Assembly (NCBI RefSeq): GCF_945859685.1
Contig: NC_079149.1
Span: 119,943,575 to 120,007,574, forward strand
Direction: 5' to 3'
Origin: Eupeodes corollae
Lineage: Eukaryota; Arthropoda; Insecta; Diptera; Syrphidae
Length of the DNA stretch: 64,000 nucleotides
Below are positions 37,259-48,077 of the stretch, piece by piece. The translations under genes were made by a program, and so were the position numbers. Under the pieces are notes generated by a model. The model was not told where the DNA came from and ran no database searches. It saw only the letters and a list, made by a program, of their open reading frames with translations. Positions within the stretch are counted from its first letter, which is position 1. Each line of letters begins with the position of its first letter.

Positions 37259-40200
37259 TAATATAATCTGTCAACATTTCTATGGAAAAATCACACAAGG
37301 GTAGGCATTTCATAAAAAAACGTAGGTTTCTGTAAATAAGAAAAAGAAATGAAAAAACAACAAAGCAAAGAGATGAAAAATAATAATAAAATCAAAATAA
37401 AGAAAAACAATAACAAAACGAAAAATAAGGCTCACATTACCCCAACATGTAAATAATTGTCGACGACACAAGAACGCGTCGATTCAATTAGTAATTCTGG
37501 AAACGACCAATGTCGTTGCTTGCATTTCAATAAGATCCAGTCCCATCATAGACGCCTAGATCTCTTGTTCCTCTGGTGTCCCCACTCTGTTTGTCTTACC
37601 CGTTTCATCATCCAGCACCAGAACCAGCACCAGTACTAGCAGCAGCACCAGCAAAAGCACCACCAAACAGCACACCAGGAGAAGCAGCAACAGCCAGCGG
37701 TGCGTGTTTGTTTTCATTTAACCATGTAACCGTGTGAGTATACTTGAACTTTGTAATTACAATTGCACCGTTGCGTATATAGTATATATATAAAAATTAC
37801 ACATATATGTACATATATATATACAATGTATAGCTCCTTACTTTACGCACCAAACAGGACTCTTGCAATGACTAGTTAGCTAGTAGTTGGCTTGGCTAGC
37901 TGGCTAACTCCAACTTATGTATAGTATATGGTGGACAGAAATGGGTTTCCCTTCCTGGCTACGAGATGGCAGCGGGTACCACACCGCAAAATCTTTTCTC
38001 TTTCGTTATGGAATATGGTCATATCATAATATTGTGTACAGATACTCTCAGGTTTGTGCATTTTTGTTTAGATGTGTCTTCTGTGTTGTTGTCGTTTAGA
38101 GTCCATAGGCAGTGCCAATGCCGATGCCGACTTGATTTTTTTTGCAACACCACCCCAGCCCAGTATGACTGTTTTAATATTCTTCTCGTCGCCGGCCGTT
38201 GTTGGAATTGCAAGAAAAACCTTTGCAAAAATGTTTGTACACATTTATTTGTTTCGGAAAAACAACACAACACAAATCCAGGAGCAAACGAGTTTTATAA
38301 TCAATTCCTATAATGCTATAAATGCTCCTATCCAATCCAACTAAACTACAACGCTCCACAGCAGCGCAGCGATATGTGAAGATTTAAACAATTTTTTGTT
38401 TGTTTGATCTGAGCTAGTTGCTACTGTGTGCCGCTATTATAGTTGATTCTATGGGAAAATAGATTTCTCCATTAAAGGATGTGGTGTGCGATTTAATAAT
38501 AATCAACAGCATCGTTCATCATGAGAGAGTGTCTCAAGCTTCTCAAGATCTCGACTGATTATGATTAGCGACAGTATAAAAGATAGGTATTGTTGGATAT
38601 CGGGGGTATCTATGACCATCGTTGTTGGTCGGCCATCAATCCGAAACAACAACAAAATACCGAACCATAAGTGTATTCCAATTCATTCTTCTTTTTCCAC
38701 CATACTCCATAGATAGGTTAGGTACGTCTAGTTTGGGACGATGCATGGCTGAATGCCCTATATGGGATTCTTCTTTGAATTTATCATCATCCCATCATAT
38801 GCTAGGCATAGATTTGCACTATAAATCACGATGGACAGAGTGTTCGCACACAACCTGGTTAGTCGGTTGATTAGAGTCGCTCGGTGGTGCGGTGATGTGT
38901 CAGGTGGTGACTTATCTTCTTCTTCTTCTGCTTTTCTTGTGTCTTTGTCTTCGTTCGGCATTATGGCATGGTAGTGCGTATGACGAGTATATTCCCAGGA
39001 TTGGCTTTGGAAAATTGGACTCAGGCCAATTACCGAGAAACGACGACAACGAGTACAACTACGAGACGAGTATGTATACATAAGCCCATATTTTTCCTAC
39101 AAATATTAACTCATAGTTACGCACCCCATCAAAATATGCGCAACAATTTTTGCAGGGTAAAGAAACAGAAGTCTGTCACAAAGTCGTATGTATAGGTTTA
39201 TAGAAAATAGAAGAAGAAGCAGCGGGAGATTATAAATTGTTTGCCAATTTTTCCTGTATAGAGTCTTCTTATAGTGGAAAAGTCTCACGTTCGCATAACG
39301 TTGCCATTAAAGGCCGTAAAAAAATATCGTTAGATTCATTTGTTATAGTTTTGTTCGGAGAGTAAATTACACTTAATTATGATTTATAGTTATTTTATGG
39401 TGCTTATTGATTTCTTTTTTCACATATTAAGTTTTATCTTCGGTCTTCTCTTCTTCTCTTTTCCCTCAACTCCCCACAAACTCTACAAATTCAATTCTCA
39501 GATACTCAACAGATAATCATCGTTATATCATTCGTGAAGAGAATTTATAATAAAGTTTGCGAAAATATCTATAATTCTGGCATTACTGCTACTGCTACGC
39601 TGCCTTACCTCCCTCTCACCCTTTCTTCACTCCGAGTGGCAAATTTTTCATCAGTAAATCTTCTCATGCAATTATGGAATTTAAATTTATTGACTTGGCA
39701 AAATATTTTGACTGTGTATGACCAGCTTACAAAAGAAAATCTTAAAATATATTATAGGTATGTTTATATACTCCTATATATATATAGTTCTTCCTTCCGG
39801 ACGTTAATGAGAGAAAATACGCTGACAGATGTAAGCAATATGATTGATGTGATGGCTTAAGCCGGATGTGAGTGAATGGGATTAGTGTGATTACTTTCCG
39901 GAGCTGCTGGTTGAGAACACATTTGAATGTGCTAGACTGATATTCAATTAGCTAAGCACACTTATGTTTATTGGTTTTCAGAGTGGTTCTTCTTGAATGA
40001 AAGGTGGATCTAGTTTTGTATGTTAATTGTCGGGTCTGTTGCAATAACAATAACCATGTTTGTGAAAATAGATTTATATCCGGACGTAACTCATCCTAAT
40101 TAAGTTTCTGCTTAGTTGAGAAGTCTTTATACATTTGATATGGTTTTGAATTACGATGAAAAGCGAAAGATACATCATTTCTCATAGTGTAAACAAGCAT

Positions 40201-43200
40201 GATAAAATTATATAGGATAAATAATGTTCCGAACTTCTTTTGTCGACGGCATGACGTTGAAGAACATTTGACATACCCAGTAGATGACGGATAATTTGCT
40301 CCTTTGAACTTAGTCACTTCATCTAAATCTCTGGCATGGGTTTCGAATCAAAGTAATGACAGGTCCTTACACAGATCAAAAGCATTTGAAGACATAGAGT
40401 TATAAATAATAGTCGTAATGGTAATAGTTGTTAATTCTGCCTTTGCCATTAGTTTGAAAACTATAAAAGTGCTGTTCCCTAATTTTATAACTCCAAACAA
40501 TAAATTCTTGCTCACACAAAATTGAATAAACCAAAATTGGGATATTCAGAGATCGATGTGATATGTATGTTTAGAAAGTTGCAATTATTATTCCAACCTT
40601 AAATTCCCTAAACTATTCAAAACAACAACAACAACAACAACAACTCATTGATTTTGCTTTTTATTTTGTATTTTAAAATTCTCTTTCGAAACTATAAAAC
40701 GACCAAACAGATACAAAAGGAGCAACATACATAGTATATGCAATTAATTTATATGCGAAGCATCTATTATAAGTATAGTGGCTTTTAAATGACTTAAGTA
40801 TTTCATTTCAAAGTATTATAGCAAAGCAAAAGCAAAGAAATGCGTGCTGTGATTCTCTGTGGTACAATGACAGTAACTAAACTAACTATATATACCATTG
40901 CAAGGTTGTTTGGCAAAGGATGTTATTGAATAATAAATAAACTTCTTAATGCAAGGGAATAACCACTTTATATTGCTTGCTCTAGAGTTTTAATAGATAC
41001 TTGGACAAGAGCAAAAGAAACCAATACAGAAGCTAAATGCTTAGACAAGAATGATATACGAGAGTAGCTACCGTGAATTAAGTATTTTAATACGATAACA
41101 ATCAAGTTTGCGGTAGTTTTGTAGTTTTGTTTTTTTTGTTTAGTTTTTTGCTGATATAAACGAACGTGCGGTGAACCATCATTATCATGATCATGATGAT
41201 GATCATCATCATGGTATTGTATTGTTTCCACGTTAAAGTGCAGATCATGAAAAAATGCGTAAACGAAACAGATTTGTTTTTTTTTTTTATTTCTTAATTT
41301 GACATTTGGACAGATTGTAAGATTTTCAAGTAGCTATTTTAAACCCAATGCATAGCATCAATGTCAAGAATAAGTCAAACTGATGAGTTCCACTGGATTT
41401 TTTCTTTTTTTTAAGATTTTATCTTAGGATAGTTAAAAAAAAGTTACTTCAAGGTTTTTTGCTTTTCTAGAAAGTGTATGCAAATAAGTAGAGACGATGA
41501 GTACAAAAGTTTTTAAAGTTCACAGATTAAATTTAGGCTGTATACTGTTTTTACAGGAATAAAATCATTCAATTTTCGTCTTCCAGCTTTAGAATTCATT
41601 AAATCAGAGAATTTAATTCCAAATTCGTAATATTTTCTTAGTTATTTGAATTGCCCGAAATAAGGCAGTTCAAGAATCTCAAAACCCGTAAGAAAGTGAC
41701 GAATCAATATTGTAAAATTACTATTTAAATGGTATTAATGATAAACATTGGTACCATAAACACTTACAATTCTTGTAAAATAAGACCATTTTGAACTGCT
41801 GGAGAGATCGAGAGGGAATACAATTAGTAACATAAAAAAACATTGTATAAAGAAATAAAATCCTTTCAAAAACATAAATATAAAAAGCAAGTTCCGACAT
41901 TACAAAAATATACAAGTTTTTGAAAATAATTTCAACTAATAAGGGAAATCGTAGCAAATCATGATTAACATTTCCCATAGAATCTGTCCCTCCTTCGAAA
42001 AATGGAATTTGTTTTCATGAAGAAACTGGGTAACCTAGTCTCTTATTTGAATGTGTAAAATTTGAGCTTACAAAGAAGAGTATACAAAAATACTGTGCAT
42101 TTTCGAAATTCTTCCAAAGAAATTTTTTCTCAATAACCTCCATAAAATTATATTTACGTAGCCTAAATGTGGAGGCTTAACTTCGCATGTTTTCTATTAT
42201 GAACACATCACTTTTAGCAATTTATAAGTCACCTTTCTCTTTTTATAAACTTGAAGTTAGTGTGTTAAACCTTCGAATTTGAACTCTATAGATTTTTCAA
42301 CTTTATAGTTGTGGAAACAAGTTGAAAAAAAAACACGGGTAATAAAAGGAAAAACTTATATTCAATTGAAGAGTTTTTGAATATTTACAGTCAGCAAACC
42401 AAAATATGTATGGATTTTTAAAAAGCTAAACGGAAAAAATAGTAAGGATTTTGCATAAACTAAAACAATTGTTTTTGTTTGTTTTAATCCCAATAAGAAA
42501 CGATCTATTTTAAATGTATTAGTTTATTTATAATCACATAAAATGTACAAATTTATGATGCAACCTTGAATAAAATAAAACATATACTTACATTGTTCAA
42601 AATCCATTTTTAGAAATTAATTCGAAAAATAAGTTGTATGTGAACTAAACTGAATGAATACCTAGTATACACAGTAAACTTAATTAATGAAATGAAGTTT
42701 TTAAAACTATATTTTAAACCCAAAACAAATGTATAACATCCCTGACTCTCATACAAAATAAATAAGTCCGCCACCTTTCGGAGGATAGGGGAATATTGTA
42801 TAGCAGACTTGTAAATCAAGAAATTTCCACCGACGACTGAAAGACTCCAGAACGAAAGGATTATTTTCCTTTTTTTACTTATTTAAGAAACTATTAATGC
42901 GCTTATTTTCACAACTCGTGGAAATTATGGTTATTTTTAGAATAAAGTTAATCAAAAATCACAAAAATGAAAGCAATCATTAAACAACCACAACACTGAA
43001 AAGGAAAACGTCTATTGAATTAAACTTGCATTCTTCAATATCGCAAGTTGGATTGGAATCGAAAATCTCTAGACGAATGCCAATGCAGTGCATATTTTAA
43101 TTTTATTGAACTTATTCAGAAAATGAGAAAAACTAGATTTCTTTTTATCAAAAACTACAAAAAACAAAACGAACTAAATAATTAACATTCATATTTGGAT

Positions 43201-43553
43201 TTGCACTTACTTCTGCTGCAATCTTAATCCAATTATTATTCCACAAATATAATTACGCTTCCCTCCCAAATCAATTAATCGATTTGCAAAACAAAAATAA
43301 TAAAAACACAAAAAGTTATGGACTAAAAAAAGAAAAACAAAACAACACTGCATTTGAGAACATCCGAAGGAAGGAGATGACATGTTAGGTATTTTGGTCG
43401 TATAAGAAAAAGACACCAGCATTCACACACAACGGGAATAAGATACAATTGAACCACAGGAGATTTTACTATCAATTTACACAGTTTATCAATTAGAATT
43501 TCACTTGGCATTTAATTTGATCGGATAATATGAATTGTTAATTAAAGACTTAC
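37259..43553. other. Gene-free stretch with CAG/CAC-rich patch
   Basis: AT-rich overall. At 37610-37700 a CAGCACCAG-type triplet-rich run occurs, and the block 37480-39100 is less AT-rich, perhaps regulatory. A perfect 22-bp palindrome made of CAT/ATG units lies at 41192-41213. No exon was recognised, although this should be intron of the minus-strand gene starting at 43644. Confidence 0.4.
41192..41213. repeat. 22-bp perfect palindrome of ATG/CAT triplets
   Basis: CATGATGATGA is followed directly by its exact reverse complement TCATCATCATG, inside a longer ATCATG-rich run (41181-41214). Confidence 0.85.
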
Positions 43554-43644
43554 CACTAATTGAAGATGAAATAAACATCATAAATAACAAAATAAACAGA
43601 AAACACTGAGTACCCCGGTCACGAAACAACAACAAATCGGCCAT
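43554..43644 (-). CDS. First coding exon of a secreted or membrane protein (signal peptide)
   Basis: On the minus strand an ATG at 43644 opens 30 codons: MADLLLFRDRGTQ, then the hydrophobic core CFLFILLFMMF and ISSSIS. The exon ends in AGTG followed by a perfect donor GTAAGT (43553-43548). The pattern is a textbook signal peptide: a short n-region with Arg, a core of about 11 hydrophobic residues, and a small-residue cleavage region. The intron is in phase 1, common after signal-peptide exons of fly surface proteins. The upstream leader is AT-rich and in-frame stops precede the ATG. No downstream exon was recognised in the preceding 43 kb, so the protein's identity is unknown. Long first introns of this sort are usual for immunoglobulin-domain or receptor genes, but that is inference only. 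Confidence 0.6.
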
Positions 43645-43869
43645 TTTTAATTCAATTTGTGAGACGAATGACAAATTGGAGATTTAGTTGTATGGTTTGA
43701 ATCTTCGGTGAGCGGAGAGTTGCTCAGTTTTGTATGGCTTCAGAGTTCAACTGGTAGGCGTCTAAATGAATTTGATTGAATCGAAAGGAAAATTGTTGAT
43801 TTAAGCACAGTACCTACTCTTTTAGTTTTAATCCTTAACTCTTTTTATTTTTATATATATTATGGGGTC

Positions 43870-44757
43870 ACTAAAGGGTTTTTGAATACCCTTATAATGA
43901 TTGAACACAGTGCGAAAAATTAGGAAATGAGGATAGGATTAGAAAGGATAAACCGATGCACATTGATTTTGAATGTGTGAATATTGTAATGAGTAGGAAA
44001 TATTGAGCCTGGTAAAGCATTCCACATTCGTATAGTGTGGCTAAAGAAAGAATCTTTGTACTTAACAGTACGTCCCAAATTGGGCTGTAGTGTAAACTGG
44101 GGCGTTCCTAGCAGTACGGGTATTACGATTGAATTGTTTAAGGGGAGGAATACAACTGGCTATTTGAATAGAGCATTGTTTATAAAAATAACGATAAAAC
44201 AATGACAGGCATGGCCCCTTGCTGCGGTGTTCAAGAGAAGCAAATGACTCTGTGAGAGAACGATCTCCTATCATTTTAAGAGCTCTTTTTTCAATTCTAT
44301 CTAGAAGACTCAAATACGTTATTGGGGTCCTGCACAAAATTTGAGAGTTATACTCGAGTTAAGGACCAATAAAAGTTTTATGAATTATAGCTAGATCAAA
44401 AGGGGTAAAAAACTTCTTGCATCGTCGGAGTAAACCTTAACAATTATTAGCATTTTTGGCGATTTCAAATATGTGAACACTCCACAACAAGTACCAGCCA
44501 TGAATAGTGGCATTGGGGGAGTGTTGCGATTTTGTGGCAGTAAACAGCATTGCGTTTTCTAAGCATTCAATTCTACACGGTTTTTGAATCCCCATTTAAC
44601 AATACTGTTAAGATCAGAATTTAATGAGCTTATCATACGCTGCCATTGGTAGTTCACATCCGAAGAAAAAGGATGAGAATCTAAAAAACGAATATGAAAA
44701 GCAAAGGGTACTGTCATCAGCGAAACAATGTAGTGGGTTAGAAGTTGAAGGCCACAG
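43870..44757 (-). mobile_element. Non-LTR retrotransposon fragment (RT C-terminal half), decayed
   Basis: On the minus strand the catalytic block reads LHCFADDSTL near 44735, followed by broken frames. Then come YLSLLDRIEKRALKMIGD and SLEHRSKGPCLSLFYRYFY (44337-44062), and finally FSHTIRMWNALPGSIFPTHYN with VHRFIL at about 44030-43930. These are the ordered landmarks of the RT thumb and C-terminal region of insect jockey/CR1-like elements. Several stops interrupt the frame. It is a different family from the element at 57687. It lies just upstream of the signal-peptide exon's start. Confidence 0.75.
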
Positions 44758-46300
44758 GGGTAAAATTGTATTTATCTCAATCAATCAAAAACCAAATAAA
44801 TAAAATAATAGTCAAAAAGTAATGCTTATTGGATTTTCACTAAGTGATTGATTTTTGCTATACATTAATTTAAAAATGCAATGGAAATTTTGATTGCTCT
44901 CAAATTAATCGTGAAAGAATAAAAATGGACAATATGAAATATGGCAATTTTACACTACGAAGAATGTCTTCTTTTCACATCTATTCATTATTTTTATATA
45001 AATCTAATTGGAATCTCATTGGAATTTTTTTTGACAGGTGATTGCAAAATGTATGACATTAGAGAAATGAATTTTCAAATTATTTTATAATATTAGCTGT
45101 ACAATATTGTTTGGAATAATATATATTTTATCAGCCTTATTTATTAACTTTTTTTGCAACGTCTTTATTACTAAAATGCTTATTTATAAAGAAAATACAT
45201 GAGTATTTGGAAAGAACGAGCTAAAACTGGTCCATAGGAGTATTGAAGACTTTGTCATTTTCAACTAAAAGATCGGTCCAGGCTTCCTTCATTGCCTACA
45301 CGGCATTTTGGTATTCTCACGTACATATGTTTCCTAAAATTGATTTTCAGAGAAGTTTATAGATATAAATGTTAAAAATATCTTGTAGTTTGTTTCACGG
45401 CTAACATAACAACCAATCAATCAATTAATCAAAGTGAATAATTATGCAAAGCAGTGGGGTTTGTTTACATTTATAATGAACGTAGCTAAAACAGGTTGGA
45501 AACTATTTTATAAATAAGGATTTGTTAGACGTGGTTTACTTTAGCGAGGTTGAAACGAGTATTTAATAAATAAGACTGATATACAGTTTATTGAAAATGT
45601 CTTCATGATTGAACATTTTTAGGTTAACTAAAAGAAAAGTTGTGGGTTAAATAAAATAGGACATCAAAGTTTACTTTTCTTTTCGATTTGAACCTCAAAT
45701 AAAAAAAATTGATGATGACCACCGATAGTTATAACTAAAAAATATTTACTTTTTTTATTTAATTTTCATTAAATCAAAATTGATGAGGTTCTGGGTTCAA
45801 TCCGTACCTCTACCACTTAACTATTGCCTTTGGCGTCACAAACAAGAGCAATTTTTGTCATAAAAAGTGAAATCACTCGCAGAAATTTTAGTCATTGTGC
45901 TAGGTAATGTTAGTTTTAAATCTTCAATAATGTAGAAATCTGGGAATTGCAACATCTCCTTGATATGAGGGCACACTTCAATAATATCCTGTTCCTAAGC
46001 AGACATACCGGTGTGTATGTTTAGCATACCCTCTTTATCTATGGTAAAACAAATCTCGTCTGTCAAGACGTTGCCGCAGTAGCGCCAATGGGAATAAACT
46101 CAAAGATAAATATAAAATAAATTTTACAAAAATAACAATGAAATATTGAAATTAACCCCTTTCTCTTTAAATTCGTTTTCGCTATAATGTTATAGTAAAA
46201 AAACGAAAGTATAACAAAGTTACAAAATGACAAAGATGCTATAATAATCATTACTATGTTCGTCTTTACTATAATCTGCATCTCATAATCATCCACCATA
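44758..46300. other. Gene-free stretch
   Basis: AT-rich and without a recognised gene. A GGTTCTGGGTTCAATCC word near 45789 resembles a tRNA-type B box, but no tRNA or clear SINE could be assembled around it. Confidence 0.45.
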
Positions 46301-46737
46301 AAGTAGTATTCACATGAGCGCGACCAACGAACGACGAATGAATTACAAAATGTGAGTTTATATACGTTTGAAGACATATTTTCACACAAATTCTTAACAA
46401 AACGATAGCAATATAGTTTCTATTTGATTTATGATACATACTTTTACTTTTCAATATAATAATATTAATAAATTTAAGAAAACAAATTTATTCGTCGCGA
46501 AAAATATTATAGTTGATACGAACTGTCAAACTTTATTCGTGTTCCACATTATCCACACTCGCAACGAATAAAATAATCGCGCGTACTTAACCTAAAAATC
46601 ATTCTTATTTTGGTTTCGGTGGTGAATGGTGGCTTCATTCGCGACGAATTAAAAAATCTCATGTGAAAGAAACGTCAAAATCGACGAATATTCGTTCATT
46701 CGTTGGTCGTTGGTCGTGCTCATGTGAATAGTACTTA
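46301..46737. mobile_element. MITE-like foldback element
   Basis: The left end (46301-46344) and right end (46693-46737) are near-perfect inverted repeats of about 40 bp, sharing TATTCACATGAGC, CGACCAACGA and ACGAATGAA. Inside, a second inverted pair carries ATTCGTCGCGAA (about 46489) and TTCGCGACGAAT (about 46639). No transposase is encoded. The superfamily is not clear, because the target duplication could not be settled from the flanks. It sits about 215 bp upstream of the EXD1-like start codon. Confidence 0.75.
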
Positions 46738-46951
46738 AGTTTTCTAGTATTTGGAAGATCAAATCTCAAAAATCTGAACTGGCTAATTGAAACCGTTTGA
46801 ATGATTTTGATGTAATTGAGCTAAAATGTATTCAATTCAAATCAAAAAAAAAAAAAACAACAAAATCAAACAAAATTATTCGTCCAAGAGCAGATCATAA
46901 AATGTCAAAAATCTGACTGTTTAACTTTAGTTTAGTGTTTTTTAAGAAGAA

Positions 46952-47974
46952 ATGGAAGTAGATAACTGCGAAATTGGCCAAAATCTAATTGTAGAACTTG
47001 AAAATGAGATTCTTGTCGGCGTTCTAAAGTTTATATCCAAAGACAAACGCGTAATCGAACTCTCTAATGTTAGAGACTTCAACAGCGGCTATGTCTTCAC
47101 ATCATCACAAACCATCCCAAGGCCACTCATCAAGTCTATAAAATGCTGCAAGGATGTTGAGGCGCCAGAATCAACCTCTTCATCATGTTCAGATCAAGAC
47201 CATGAATTCGATCGACCAAAACCGGATTATCTAGTCCCCATAAGTGGTGAAGAGCTTGATCGAATCCAAGAACTCGTATCCTCAAGCACATACATCTTCC
47301 AAGTAGATCAACGGTATCACAAAGCAATCGCAAATCTGAAACAACAAAGTGTCATAGGACTGCACATGGAGCCGTCGAATTTTGGGCGCCACAATCGCAC
47401 ATCGCTGTTAGTTGTGACGACGTGTCAGAATATCTACATATTTGATCTCATTTCACTGGGTGCTATATTCAAGGATCTGCGAAACATTTTGCAAGCCAAG
47501 TCGCCAAGGAAAGTTTTATACCACTCGAATAAAATAGCCGATAACCTGAAGTACAAACACAATGTTCAATTAGACGGAATATTTGACTTATTCGTCGCAC
47601 ACTGCCTTATATCGAAGCAAAAGAAGCTGACCAGATTCGATGAGTGCGTCGTCACTTATCTCCGTATTCCCATAAATTACTTTCAAGGAGACGATGAGTT
47701 TCAGGCAAAGATCTTCAATAGGCCATTGCCAAAATCTCTCCTCGATGTCCTATCAAAAAAGACTGCATTCCTTTTAAAACTCTACGATCACATGGTTCAT
47801 GAAATTATGCTTAAGAACTTTTATAAACAATGCAGAGAGTACTCGGAGTCCTTTACGAAGAATGAGTGTGATGTCGAGGTGGCGATGCAGATGGCACCTG
47901 GCTCAACGCATGGAACCAGTTGCATCGGAGACAAAGAATGGGCAGACTTACTCGAGCTTCATTTGAAGTTGTAA
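46952..47974 (+). CDS. Exd1: EXD1-like protein: LSm domain plus inactive 3'-5' exonuclease fold
   Basis: Single-exon gene for 340 residues. Residues ~6-62 look like an LSm/Sm fold (GQNLIVELENEILVGVLKFI). Residues ~105-295 follow the DEDD exonuclease fold: SVIGLHMEPS, HSNKIADNLKY, DGIFDLFVAHCLI, then PLPKSLLDVLSKKTAFLLKLY. This order matches EXD1, a partner of PIWI-pathway proteins in mouse and silkworm, described as an RNA-binding adapter without nuclease activity. Here too the first catalytic Asp is His138 (next to conserved Glu140), and the third-motif position is Lys270 instead of Asp, so cleavage is unlikely. The ATG at 46952 is the first in frame after a leader with stops. A poly(A) signal follows at 48072. 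The C-terminus (~295-340) is unassigned. The germline piRNA role is inferred from the family. Confidence 0.78.
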   Translation: MEVDNCEIGQNLIVELENEILVGVLKFISKDKRVIELSNVRDFNSGYVFTSSQTIPRPLIKSIKCCKDVEAPESTSSSCSDQDHEFDRPKPDYLVPISGEELDRIQELVSSSTYIFQVDQRYHKAIANLKQQSVIGLHMEPSNFGRHNRTSLLVVTTCQNIYIFDLISLGAIFKDLRNILQAKSPRKVLYHSNKIADNLKYKHNVQLDGIFDLFVAHCLISKQKKLTRFDECVVTYLRIPINYFQGDDEFQAKIFNRPLPKSLLDVLSKKTAFLLKLYDHMVHEIMLKNFYKQCREYSESFTKNECDVEVAMQMAPGSTHGTSCIGDKEWADLLELHLKL

Positions 47975-48071
47975 TCTTAAGTGAAATTCTAAATTCTTAG
48001 ACTTGCAAGCTCAAAAATGTGATTTTGTACAAAAACATCTATTTGTATATTTTGTACATACATACAAGTTA

Positions 48072-48077
48072 AATAAA
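48072..48077 (+). promoter_or_regulatory. Poly(A) signal of the EXD1-like gene
   Basis: AATAAA about 100 bp after the stop codon at 47974, within an AT-rich 3' end. Confidence 0.6.

Noticed and set aside
40096..40317. 73-codon minus-strand frame (TKFKGANYPSSTGYVKCSS)
   Set aside because: Looks somewhat protein-like but no similarity or exon signals could be established.
45780..45830. tRNA-like B box GGGTTCAATCCG
   Set aside because: No matching A box, acceptor stem or anticodon arm; at most a SINE relic.
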